DNA of 64,000 nt from assembly GCF_016718685.1 (NCBI RefSeq), contig NZ_JADKCX010000022.1:49798-113797 (forward strand). Reading direction: 5' to 3'. The notes below the pieces were generated by a model. The model searched no databases and was not told the origin of the DNA. It was given only the letters and a program-made list of their open reading frames with translations. The stretch is from Haliscomenobacter sp. GTDB lineage: Bacteria; Bacteroidota; Bacteroidia; Chitinophagales; Saprospiraceae. Of the stretch, positions 47,724-58,000 are shown piece after piece; position 1 is the stretch's first letter; the number at the start of each line of letters is the position of its first letter. The translations under genes were made by a program, and so were the position numbers.

Positions 47724-50218
47724 ATGTCGACCCGATTGATGATTAAGGCTTGCTTATGGCTATTGGTATCCCTGTTTGCACTCGGTAAGCTCAGGGCCCA
47801 AAATGATTGCAATTGCAAAGCCTGGCCAACGTTACAAATAGGAGCCAAATTGCACTACATCCTCCGAAAGAGATTAGGCCTAGGATTGTAAAAATGGATT
47901 CCACATGTTGTCGTTCACGACAACAACACCAAAAACCTGGACACTATTGACGCTCCGGGTTTGTTTGATTATTCTTTGTATTCCAAAGATGGCAAATTGA
48001 TTTGTATTGGAAAAGTATCGACTGAAGGTGCTTATGGGCCACAATTGGACTCCGTGAATTTCCAGTTGGATACGCTCCCATTTATGGATGTTAATTTGAT
48101 TGACAATCGGACAATTGGGCGTCCGGGCACAGAGGCATCTCCCCCGTTTGGTCAACTTCGGTATACTTCTGATGGAAAAATAGTTGATAGTGATTTTAAA
48201 CTGATCAAATCGCCTAATTTGGGTTTGGCTTTTTTAGCATGGGCTGCCACGCTACATCTCCTTGTGGGATTCTGGTCAATGTTGGTACAGTTAATTTTCC
48301 CCACCTGCCAGGAAGCTTTACAAAAAAACCTATACGTGACCATCAGACGTACCTGGTTTGCACAAGCCTGTCAATTTCACCCAAGGGCTTTCACCAGTCA
48401 ATACATCGCCATACGCAGGCCAAAAATTCAAGATTTTCATTGGAACATCCCCATTTTAAAGAATCGAGAAGCTACGTTTTATTATGGTCAATGCACACTT
48501 GATCCAGGCTTAATCCCAGCGAAAGAACTGTTTCCAGTCATTGGAAAAGACAACATCAAAATGAATGCCGGAGTACCCGGGCTCAATTTAAGTTATGCGG
48601 TCAATGATCAAATTGATACAGTTTGTAACAAAACTGGCTTAAAAATCAGTCGTACTTATCTCATCTACGATGAATGCAAGGAAAAAGTAGTAGCCACTTT
48701 TAAGGTAAACTTTATCCCAGGGCAAGCAACCCAGAATTGGATAACTTCTTCTAGTGATGCCATTACTATTGATCTTCCAAGAGAGCCATGTAAAATACCT
48801 GTATCCAATCAGATCGATTCAATCCTAAAATTTTTGCGCCTCAAAATTAACGTTTATTGTCCAATCAATTACCTCGATTGGAAAATTGAATACCTACCGG
48901 AATCCAAATCAAAACCTCCTCTTTTCAATTCTACTTTACTTCTCCACAAGCAGTATCCGTAGTAGATGGAAAGTTGGCCATTTATGCTGGCAGTTATCGA
49001 ATATCTTTTATAGCCATAGATAGTTGTCAAAATTTATACACCAAAACCTTTGATTTTTCAGCTAGAGAACCTGGCACACTGGATGTAGTTTGTCAAGCAC
49101 CGTTTGAGGTGCGATTGACCAATAACCCTTTCTACGGGAAATATTTCAAAGGAGAAAATTTGTACGGAAGAGCAGAACGCCATCCTTGCGCCATCTATCG
49201 TTACGTTCGACGGGTGGTTTCGCTCGAATGTTTGCCCAATCACCTGGCCAATTTAGATTACGACATTGACCGTGATCTCAATGTTTTGGAACATTTTGAA
49301 TACATTAGATCCGGGCCTTTCGCCGGACAATATTATACGCCTTGGGGTTATTACCTCGAAGCATTTGGCTGTGATTATGGCAAATCGGTACATTATGAAT
49401 CTTGGGTGGTCACCGGAACAGGCAAAGGAGGTCTCTGTTCCAGCTTTTTCAATGTCACCGATCAAAATAGTGCTCCAACAGCAAGAATAGAGGTCGCCCA
49501 AACAGTCACCAAACTCGGCAAAAGTACATGTGTTCCCGTGAAAGTTAGTGGTTTCACGTCCATGGTTGGGGTGCAATTTGCCGTGAAATTTGATCACAAT
49601 ATCCTCAAACTGGATTCTGTGCGGGTACCCAATGATTTTTCACGGCGCATGTTATTCGGCTATCCAGGTGCAGGCCTAAATCCCAAAGACCGTTTGGCCT
49701 TGTCGTGGGTATATGACGGCACAAATGCGGTAACATTACCTTCTTCATCTACTTTTATGGAGCTTTGTTTTTCACCCTTGTCAATAGGTACCAGTAAAGT
49801 GTGGGTCGACACCTTGAGTGCTATTGAATTGGTCAATAAAAATGAAGCCATTTTTACCGCCCGTACTCAGCCGGGTGAAGTCAGCGTTCTACTCAAACCA
49901 GAATTCAACATCCCCACCAATCAAATCGATGCACCGCCCCCTTTGAACGCTGCAACGATTGGTAACAAAACAATCCCTCCCATCCGCGTTTTCCCTAATC
50001 CCAGCACGGATAAGATTAATATTGCCCTCACAGAACAATTTCTTCCCGAAGGCAAACTTATTTTAAAAGACTTGCAAGGGCGGATTTTGAAGCAACAGCT
50101 CATCACTACCCATTTAACTCAAATGAATGTAGCTGATGTTTCAGCTGGAATTGTACTCTTGGAGTTTTACGGCAAAAATCAAGTCTGGACTGAACGTATT
50201 GTTGTCCTCAAGCTTTAA
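47724..50218 (+). pseudogene. secreted cohesin-domain protein with T9SS C-terminal sorting domain, three or more lesions
   Basis: About 830 codons. Signal-like start MSTRLMIKACLWLLVSLFAL. An in-frame TAA at 47889-47891 interrupts it early, although the frame continues through IPHVVVHDNNTKNL. Further breaks lie near 48240 and near 48940. The C-terminal 400 residues are intact: cohesin-like repeat KSTCVPVKVSGFTSMVGVQF ... VKFDHNILKLDS, then the type IX sorting domain PPIRVFPNPSTDKINIAL ... GIVLLEFYGKNQVWTERIVV. The middle part is Cys-rich and resembles other gliding-bacteria surface proteins. Exported to the surface by T9SS if functional. Confidence 0.72.
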
Positions 50219-50734
50219 CCAGCTCAATTTTTAATTTCTCTGCTGCAAAAGGGGAAAATTATCACCTTCCCCTTTTGCACTTCATCCTATCTTTCTCTCA
50301 CTTCAACCCAAATTTCTTTCATTTCGGCGAGTACAATAGGGGTAGATGCATCCTTATGCATCTATAACACGTCTTTGTTGCTGAAACTACGGTAAAAGAA
50401 CGGTAGCCCATTCGACCAACCCTCAGGGAGAACAATTGCGTCTTTGTAAAAAAATAAAATTGCTCCCCGCTGGAACTTTCTCGAAATAAAATACACTAAG
50501 AGAAAGAAAAACGAGTGGATCGAAATCCAAAAGTGGATTTGCTCCGTATTTACGATTAACTCAATTGTTGGAGCCACTTGTCGAAGCCAAAATGTTAACG
50601 TTTCTCTAAGGTTTTTAAAAAACATTAACGGAACTTTAAAACTTTGCAAGCAACATCCACCCAATAAAATCTGTTTTATTGGAAAGCTTTTGAGCGGAAA
50701 TTTTGTCTAATACCCATTTACATATTCAAACGTC
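50219..50734. other. 516-bp intergenic region: one hairpin, otherwise nothing identified
   Basis: A strong hairpin gcaaaaggggaaa / cttccccttttgc at 50245-50278 closes the preceding transcription unit; there is no T-run. A minus-strand frame of 100 codons (50664-50362) is not convincing: it is rich in Phe, has no family resemblance and no neighbour on that strand. The last 100 bases, A/T-rich, must hold the promoter of the next gene. I cannot identify it with confidence. Confidence 0.55.
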
Positions 50735-51010
50735 ATGAACATTCGAAAAATCAAATTGGCCCTCACAGTAGGCCTACTAAACCAAGAAGCAGGAAATGTC
50801 GTCAACGACATTCAAGCGATGATGAGCGACTTCCGCGAGGAAGTGGGTGCCTATGTAGGTGCCAAAGTAGTCAAGATGGCAAAACTCAACCCCACCCACG
50901 TTCAACAAACGTATGCCCTGCAATACGAGCGCTGTACCCTGAAGGTAGACTTGATTTCAAACCCCTCTACCAACTTGCAAGTTGTACGGAACTTTTCCCT
51001 GGCTTCTTAA
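50735..51010 (+). CDS. small protein of unknown function (91 residues)
   Basis: The start MNIRKIKLALTVGLLNQEAG is cytoplasmic, without signal peptide. The rest is predicted helical then mixed, ending with VVRNFSLAS. No family recognised. It is likely a real gene because it has a strong terminator (51069-51107) and stands alone between larger units. Confidence 0.55.
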   Translation: MNIRKIKLALTVGLLNQEAGNVVNDIQAMMSDFREEVGAYVGAKVVKMAKLNPTHVQQTYALQYERCTLKVDLISNPSTNLQVVRNFSLAS

Positions 51011-51068
51011 TTTTCCATTGTTGTTTGTTTCTAAATCAGCTAGCAAATGAACATGTTTAAAATGTAGC

Positions 51069-51107
51069 GCGGAATCAGGCCAGACTTGATTCCGCAATTT
51101 TTTTTAA
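51069..51107 (+). terminator. rho-independent terminator
   Basis: The stem gcggaatca / tgattccgc is followed by eight T's (51100-51107). It ends the 91-residue small gene and precedes the typA promoter. Confidence 0.85.
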
Positions 51108-51193
51108 GCGGTATCCTACTGCTTTTTTACATCTCTCCTTCTTTCTTTTCAAATAATTAACATCTTTTTCGTGCATGGTCTTGGAATTATGCC

Positions 51194-51201
51194 TACTTTT
51201 G
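51194..51201 (+). promoter_or_regulatory. -7 promoter box of typA
   Basis: TACTTTTG, an exact TAnnTTTG, 70 bases before the chosen typA ATG. No clear TTTG partner. Confidence 0.45.
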
Positions 51202-51271
51202 CGCCTTGTTTGAGTAAAGGGGGGTGACGCAATCGCATTTTTGCCGTCAAATTCCCGACGAAAAAATTCTT

Positions 51272-53092
51272 ATGGAACTGCGTAACATTGCTATTATCGC
51301 CCACGTAGACCACGGCAAAACGACCCTGGTTGACAAAATGATTGCCCTCGGCAAATTGTTCAAAGATCACGAACGGCCTGGTGAATTGATCATGGACAGC
51401 AACGATTTGGAGCGGGAACGTGGCATCACGATCCTGGCCAAAAACGTGTCCATCCGCTACAAAAATTACAAGATTAACATCATTGACACCCCTGGTCACT
51501 CCGATTTTGGTGGAGAGGTTGAGCGGGTACTCAATATGGCTGATGGCGTACTCCTATTGGTAGATGCTTTTGAAGGTCCCATGCCACAAACTCGTTTTGT
51601 GTTGCAAAAGGCCCTCGAAATGGGCAAAAAACCAATTGTAGTTGTCAATAAGGTAGACAAGGAAAACTGTAAGCCCGATGACGTGCACGAAGCCGTGTTC
51701 GACCTCATGGTGAACCTGGACGCTACCGAAGAACAATTGGACTTCCCTACCCTCTTTGGTTCGGGTAAAGGTGGCTGGTTCAGCCCCGACTGGAAACAAA
51801 AAACCGACAGCATCGTGCCCTTATTGGATGCCATCGTAGAGCACATTCCTGCACCACACGTCACCGAAGGCAACACCCAGTTGTTGATTACTTCGCTGGA
51901 TTATTCCAGCTTCATTGGTCGGATTGCCATTGGTCGCCTCAACAGAGGCACCCTCAAGGATGGCCAGTTTGTGAATTTGTGCAAAAAAGATGGTGCTTTT
52001 GTCAAGAGCCGGGTACGTGGTTTGTATGTCTTCGAAGGTTTCGAAAAAATGAAAGCTGAAGAAGTTACTGCCGGTGAAATTTGTGCGCTGGTGGGCATCG
52101 AAGGTTTTGAAATTGGAGATACCATCGCCGATATCGAAAACCCCGAAGCATTGCCACCCATCACCATCGACGAGCCTACGATGAGTATGTTGTTCACCAT
52201 CAACGATTCTCCGTTTTTTGGTCAGGAAGGTAAGTTTGTGACTTCTCGCCACATCAAGGAGCGTTTGGAAAAGGAACTGGAAAAAAACCTGGCCCTGCGT
52301 TTGATGGAAACCGATTCTGCTGATTCCTGGCGGGTATTTGGCCGTGGGGTATTGCACCTGGCGGTACTCATCGAAACCATGCGCCGCGAAGGTTACGAAC
52401 TACAAATTGGTCAGCCACAAGTAATCATGAAGCGCATCGACGGTCAACTCCACGAACCAGTGGAAGACATGACCATCGACTTACCTGAAAACGTTTCGGG
52501 CAAAGCCATTGAAATGGTGACCCGTCGCAAAGGGATGATGACTTCCATGGAACCCAAAGGCGATCGCATGATCTTGCGCTTTGAAATTCCATCACGTGGC
52601 ATCATTGGTTTGCGCAGCCAAATGTTGACAGCTACGGCTGGTGAAGCAGTAATGACCCACCGACTGCTGAGTTTCCAACCACACAGAGGCGAAATTCCTG
52701 GCCGCACCAACGGTTCTTTGATCAGTAAGGATCCTGGGAAATCCATTCCTTACTCCATCAACAACCTGCAAGATCGGGGGACCTTCTTCATTGGTACCAA
52801 CGAAGACATCTACGAAGGCCAGGTAGTAGGCGAAAACAGCCGCCCCGGTGACATGATCATCAACCTGACGGTAACCAAAAAATTGACCAACGTACGGGCA
52901 TCTGGCTCCGATGATAAAATCCGTTTGATTCCACCCCGCCGCTTCACCCTGGAAGAGGCACTGGAATACATCCAGGAAGACGAATACGTAGAAGTAACTC
53001 CGGCGAACATCCGCTTGCGCAAGATTTATTTGAAAGAGCACGAACGCAAACGCTCCTCAAATAAGCAGACGGTTGAGTTGGTGGAAGAATAA
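51272..53092 (+). CDS. typA: translational GTPase TypA/BipA
   Basis: A 606-residue ribosome-associated GTPase. The start is the ATG at 51272 (MELRNIAIIAHVDHGKTTLV), the usual beginning of the family; the GTG reading from 51224 adds 16 residues inside the leader. G motifs: AHVDHGKTTL (G1), the RERGITI segment (G2), DTPGHSDFGGEVERVL (G3), NKVDKENCKPDD (G4). Domain II with GRIAIGRLNRGTLKDG, domain III and the C-terminal EALEYIQEDEYVEVTP are all present. It affects ribosome assembly and stress tolerance. It is followed by a hairpin repeat. Confidence 0.95.
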   Translation: MELRNIAIIAHVDHGKTTLVDKMIALGKLFKDHERPGELIMDSNDLERERGITILAKNVSIRYKNYKINIIDTPGHSDFGGEVERVLNMADGVLLLVDAFEGPMPQTRFVLQKALEMGKKPIVVVNKVDKENCKPDDVHEAVFDLMVNLDATEEQLDFPTLFGSGKGGWFSPDWKQKTDSIVPLLDAIVEHIPAPHVTEGNTQLLITSLDYSSFIGRIAIGRLNRGTLKDGQFVNLCKKDGAFVKSRVRGLYVFEGFEKMKAEEVTAGEICALVGIEGFEIGDTIADIENPEALPPITIDEPTMSMLFTINDSPFFGQEGKFVTSRHIKERLEKELEKNLALRLMETDSADSWRVFGRGVLHLAVLIETMRREGYELQIGQPQVIMKRIDGQLHEPVEDMTIDLPENVSGKAIEMVTRRKGMMTSMEPKGDRMILRFEIPSRGIIGLRSQMLTATAGEAVMTHRLLSFQPHRGEIPGRTNGSLISKDPGKSIPYSINNLQDRGTFFIGTNEDIYEGQVVGENSRPGDMIINLTVTKKLTNVRASGSDDKIRLIPPRRFTLEEALEYIQEDEYVEVTPANIRLRKIYLKEHERKRSSNKQTVELVEE

Positions 53093-53093
53093 A

Positions 53094-53175
53094 GTGGAAA
53101 ACTAAAAGTGAAAAGCGAAAAGTAAAAGGTGAAATGACCATTTGTTGCTTTTCGCTTTTCGCTTTTAGCTTTCCC
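53094..53175. repeat. inverted repeat of GAAAAGTG/GCGAAAA units between convergent genes
   Basis: The left arm carries tandem variants of gaaaagcgaaaagta; the right arm carries the complementary gcttttcgcttttcgctttt. The loop is about 20 bases. Same architecture as the other tandem-unit hairpins. Confidence 0.7.
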
Positions 53176-53192
53176 TCCAACAAATTACACCT

Positions 53193-54176
53193 TCACATCC
53201 CCGCATCCAATCGCCCCAAGACCTCAAAAGCTCCATCCGCATACACCTTCCCCAGGTCATCCGTAGCGATGAACGAGATGGTATCCAGATTCGCCAAATC
53301 AATCACATTCAAAGCACCGCTGCGCTCATAACCCATCACCTGAAAAGGATCGGTTACTTCGCGCGCCCAAACCCGCATGGTAGGAGCAGGACGAAATAGG
53401 CCTTCACCCTGTGAGTAAGCTTGCGACAACAACTCGGTCATACCGTATTCAGAGTGGATCTGTTTTACTTTGAGTCCTTTGCACAAAATGTCGTGCAACT
53501 CAACGCGGGTCAACTCCCGGCGACGGCCTTTCATACCGCCCGTTTCCATCACAATCAATTCCGGAAAATCGATGCCGCCTTCTTCGGCCAGGTCCCAGAG
53601 GGCAAAACTGACGCCGATCAATACCGTGGGGATTTTTTTAGCAGCGCATTCGGCCAGCGTTTCCCGCAGAGCATCGTGGTCGTAGAGGTAAAACCCACTT
53701 TGTGGGTATTTGGACAAATGGACAAACTGCTCCGCCATATACACCAAAGAAGAGCCTCCACGTTCTAAGTACGCTGGCAGCAGCGCCAGAAAGCAATAAT
53801 CGTTCAGGGTGCCGTAAAAAGTTTCGAAGCCCTGGCGGGCATTGTGAGTATAATCCTCCAGACTGCGTACGGCGTGGGTGCTGGTTTGTACCCCGGTTGT
53901 GCCGCTGCTGGAAAAAACCAGTTCCGTGGGCCATTCCCCCGTTTTAATTTCGTACTGTTTAAATAGTTGAATCGGTAAACAAGGGATGTTTTCCAAACGT
54001 TCAATGCTTGGAACATCGATGTGCAACAGGTCCAGATAACGGGCATAGAGGGGGTTGAACCTGGCTTGGAAACGAAACACCTGAAGGGCAAGCATTTCGA
54101 AATTCCCAGGAGTTACTTTTTGGATGAGTTCATAAAGATGACTCCTAGCCGACTGAAATAACATTTCCTGTTTCAA
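53193..54176 (-). CDS. LuxE/PaaK-family acyl-protein synthetase-like
   Basis: A 327-residue adenylate-forming enzyme related to LuxE. The ATP loop is VFSSSGTTGVQTS (SSGTTG), and later IHSEYGMTELLSQAYS (the ExYGxTE motif) and FIATDDLGKVYADGAFEVLG. It probably activates a fatty acid and passes it to a protein or a Cys. No luciferase is present. The LuxC-like reductase at 44380-45396 is its usual partner in other genomes. The typA gene is convergent, with a repeat between. Confidence 0.85.
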   Translation of the reverse strand: MKQEMLFQSARSHLYELIQKVTPGNFEMLALQVFRFQARFNPLYARYLDLLHIDVPSIERLENIPCLPIQLFKQYEIKTGEWPTELVFSSSGTTGVQTSTHAVRSLEDYTHNARQGFETFYGTLNDYCFLALLPAYLERGGSSLVYMAEQFVHLSKYPQSGFYLYDHDALRETLAECAAKKIPTVLIGVSFALWDLAEEGGIDFPELIVMETGGMKGRRRELTRVELHDILCKGLKVKQIHSEYGMTELLSQAYSQGEGLFRPAPTMRVWAREVTDPFQVMGYERSGALNVIDLANLDTISFIATDDLGKVYADGAFEVLGRLDAGM

Positions 54177-54282
54177 GAAAAAGTCTTATTTTTTGATCAA
54201 AATTGAGACCAGTTCAAGTTTCGCCCAGCTATTTTGTTTTGTCTGCTGAGAAAACACTTGTTCATGGCCAAAAGTAACAATT

Positions 54283-54795
54283 ATGATGAAAACGTCTGAA
54301 TATTTCCTGGCCAGCCTTTTGCTGGTGTTGTTGGTCAGTACTTGCTCCAATCCACCGGAGTTCCCTGTTGAACCCATGATCAAGTACATCGGCATCAGCC
54401 ATGCTGACATCGATCAAAGCCGTGGCGGGGGCATTCCGCTAGATACCATCGAAGTGCGCTTTTCGTTTACGGATGGGGATGGGGATTTGGGCAGCGAAGA
54501 CAGCACCAATATTTCCCTGATTGATAGTCGTGACAAGTTTGAACACTTTTTCAAAGTGAGTCCGATTCCCCAACTGGGCTCGGGCAATGGCATCCAGGGC
54601 GAAATTTCCATAAAATTGACCAATAGTCCCGATACCAAATATTTTTGTTGTACATTTCCCAATACCCGCCTGACTTGTATAGCCAGTACTCGATTCCCTA
54701 CAGACACTTTGTCCTATTTCATCCGAATTCGGGATCGCTCCGGCAAATGGAGCAACACGATCAAAACCGAAAGGATAACCATTTTTTGTAAATAG
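54283..54795 (+). CDS. putative lipoprotein of unknown function
   Basis: A 170-residue exported protein. The signal sequence MMKTSEYFLASLLLVLLVST ends at a possible lipobox Cys (LLVSTCSNPP). The mature part has RFSFTDGDGDLGSEDSTNIS, an Asp/Gly-rich calcium-like turn seen in many Bacteroidota lipoproteins, and a conserved pair of Cys late in the sequence. No function can be assigned. Confidence 0.6.
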   Translation: MMKTSEYFLASLLLVLLVSTCSNPPEFPVEPMIKYIGISHADIDQSRGGGIPLDTIEVRFSFTDGDGDLGSEDSTNISLIDSRDKFEHFFKVSPIPQLGSGNGIQGEISIKLTNSPDTKYFCCTFPNTRLTCIASTRFPTDTLSYFIRIRDRSGKWSNTIKTERITIFCK

Positions 54796-54837
54796 CTTCA
54801 ATCTTTGTAATGATGGAGCACAAAACACATCGGACGT

Positions 54838-55011
54838 ATGAAAACGCATAAAGCACCGCGCAAACCAGGTATGCACAGCCTACATGATTCCAAGAGTTCA
54901 AGCCAAAGAACAACTACACATCATCGAGGCATTTCGAGCAAGACCATTGTGATCATCGTAGCATCTTTTTTGATATTTTTGGTCTTGATGTACTTGATGA
55001 TGGCGGTGTGA
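54838..55011 (+). CDS. 57-residue tail-anchored membrane protein
   Basis: A short open frame: basic, Ser/His-rich N-terminus (MKTHKAPRKPGMHSLHDSKS) followed by one hydrophobic helix, TIVIIVASFLIFLVLMYLMM, and stop. The layout of a soluble basic head with a C-terminal membrane anchor is coherent, and the frame is not in the shadow of another gene. No family recognised. Confidence 0.45.
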   Translation: MKTHKAPRKPGMHSLHDSKSSSQRTTTHHRGISSKTIVIIVASFLIFLVLMYLMMAV

Positions 55012-55030
55012 TCGAATGAAATGGATTGTA

Positions 55031-58000
55031 TCAATTGTTTACAACCTGAAGTTGACTAAACCCATCACTCTGTTTTTTCACTTGAATCTGCACCCCGATC
55101 CGTTCCTTCAGCTCTTTGACGTGGGAAATGATGCCGATGGTTTTGCCACTGGACTGGAGGTTCTCCAGCGTAGAAATCGCCAGATCGAGACTACTGTCGT
55201 CCAGTGTGCCGAAGCCCTCATCGATGAATAAGGACTGAATGGAGGTATCGCGGCCCGCCAATTCAGACAAAGCGAGGGCCAGGGCCAAACTCACCAAGAA
55301 ACTCTCGCCACCGGACAGTGTCCGCATGCCCCGACGGTTGTTGGCCTGGAAAGTGTCCATGATTTCGAGGCCAAGGTCTTCACCCGTTTTTTTCAAAATC
55401 ACATAACGACCATTCAAGTGTTGCAAGTGCCGATTGGCCAATTGAATGAGTTTGGCCAAAGTCAGCCCCTGTGCAAACGTGCGGAATTTTTTGCCATCGG
55501 CAGAGCCAATCAGGTCATTGAGTTTGTCCCATCTTGCGTATTCCTTCTGTTGAGCCTGGATGGTTTTGAGCAGCGTTTTGGCTTTCTGTTGTTGTTGTTC
55601 GTGGCGGTTGAGTTTTTCCAAGAGTTGCCCCAGCGTCTGTTGCATTTTCTGCCCGGCCATTTCTTGTTCTTCCAGTTGGGACTTTAACGCCAGTGCTTCA
55701 GGTGCTTCACGGGTTTCTGCAATCAAATTCAGCAATTGCTGGGCATTTTCTTGTATCAAGCGTTGTAGTTCCGCTTCTTGTCGAGCCAAACCATCTTGTA
55801 GCTCACGGATTTGTCGTTCCTCTTCCGGGCTCAACATGGCTGCTCTTAAGGCATCCAGATCGCTCAGTCCATGCGTTGCAGCAGCGGCCAACAACTGTTC
55901 ATCAGTCCTTTGGTACTCTTGGTTGATTTTAGTTTGTTCCAACAACAAATTTTCCGTGCGGGTTGCCAAAACAACGCTGCTTTCCCGCCGCTGGTTTAAC
56001 TGCTGATGTTGAGTTTGTAACGCTGTTTGGGCATTTTCCAGCGCTTCTTGTAGTTTTTCACGCAAGGTCTCGATCGTGGCATCGCCGATTAACGCCATGC
56101 GTTGGTTTTGCAACACGTTCAGGATTTTTTCCGCCGACTCAAGCGCGCTGGTTTCGAGGGCAACGATTTCTTCAAGCTTGGCCAAATCTACCGAGACCTG
56201 CTCCAGGCTGAAAGCATTGCGCTCGAGGCTGCGCTCCGATTCGTTGCGTCGCTCTTGTGCTTTTTGGAAGTGCTCTTTGGCTGTTTGTAAAGTTTGTAAA
56301 AGCGCTACACTATCGCTTTGGTAAGCTACATCCAGCTCGGCTAATTTTGATACCAGCTCTTGCTGTTTTTGGGCAATCCGTGCAGCAGCCTGTTGGATTT
56401 GTTGTCCCCATTGAGCCATTCTTTCGTCTAGGATTGCCGCATGCGATTGTAATTTTTGCTCAACTTGCTGGTTTTCCAACAAAGCCCGGTCATTATCCAG
56501 GATGGACTTTGAAAGCGCTGTCAGCGCTGCAATGGCGGCTTTGCGTAGCTGCAATTGATGGGCTGTATCGGCGATGAATCCGGTCACCGAATGGGACTCA
56601 TCATTGAGATCAACTCCTACCAAGGCGCCAAACACCCGCCCCCGCTGGCCTTCCAACTCATTGATACGCCCCAGTCGTTGGCCGAGTTGACCATGCAGGG
56701 GTTGTTCCAGATGCTCTACCTGGCTGCTGGTTTCACGTAGCTGATTGGCCAAGTCCTGGCGTTGTTGACGCAAATTTTCAACATCCGCCAGTGCGCTTTC
56801 GTATTCCGCACGCGCCTGATCAACAAAAGGTTTGAAGGTATGGTACCGAAAGGGATGTTCGGTCGAAAAACACAGTGGGCAAGGCTCACCTTCGGTCAGG
56901 TTGTTGCGATCTTGCTCATAATTGGCAATCAGGCGCTGTTGTGCGTATACCTCCTGCTTAAATTGTAACATTTCATCCAGCAATTGCTCTTCATCAAAAA
57001 CGTTCAGCAAATCTTTTTGTAATTGTTGTTCGCGAAATCGCAAGGATTCCAACTGTTGCTCCAGCGCATTGATTTCTTGAAGCAATACGCGATAGGCATC
57101 GTTGAGTTCTTGCAATTGTTCCAGATGGCGTTGTCGGGCACTCAGGCGCTCAACATCCTGGAACAACCAGTTCAATAATTCATGATCGGGCTGTGGTACA
57201 TCGCTGGGCAAGGCTGCCTGGTAAGCCTTATTCAGGGCTTCTTGCTTGCTGCGAAGTTGCTGCTGATCGGCTTGAATTTGGTCCAATTGGGTTTGTAAGT
57301 CCAGTTTCTTGCGTTGGGTATCCGCATTTTCCTGTGACCAAATTTGGTGCTGGCTTCTCGCTTCGTCCAGGTCTTTGATGGCACTCTGCAGCAAGGGTAA
57401 CATTTCACCGAGTTGGTGCCAGTTGGGGTGTTCGCTTAACCACTCCTGAACTTTTTGTAAACGTTCTGTGCTGGTATTTTTTTCTTGTTCCAGTGCCTCG
57501 GCCTGGGTTTGCAGAGCCGTTTTTTCAACTTGCCGTTGCGCCAGATTGGCTTTTTGGACCTGCAAAGGTTGAAGGCGGGTATTGATTTCTACATCCAGCC
57601 GCATGGCTTCTGCCAGAATTGGCTCTTGTTGTTTTTGCTGAAGCTGAACGTGTTCTAGCGCTTGCAACGCCAGGGCAAGTTGGGTTTCTTGTTCGGCAAG
57701 GGCTTGCTGCTCAGTCTCGTTTTGGGCTTGCAATTGGGCGATCTGGGTGCTCAATTGCTCTTGCAAAAGGAGCAGATCGGTATGCCTGTGCAGTAAAGGT
57801 TGAAAACGGCGCAGGTCTTGAAAACGGTTCAAGCGCAAAAAATCGGGTGCGGCGCTGGCCTTGGCTATTTCCCATTGGCTGTGCTCCTGATCAAGACGCT
57901 GAGCGTCCAATTCCAGTTCCACTTTGCGCTGGAGTTTTTGTTGCAATTGACGCATGGTACTGATGCGCTGCTGTAAAGTTTCACTTTCCTGCTCCAGGGC

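Noticed and set aside
50362..50664. 100-codon minus-strand reading frame
   Set aside because: Skewed composition, no recognisable family, no neighbour on that strand; likely chance in A/T-rich sequence.
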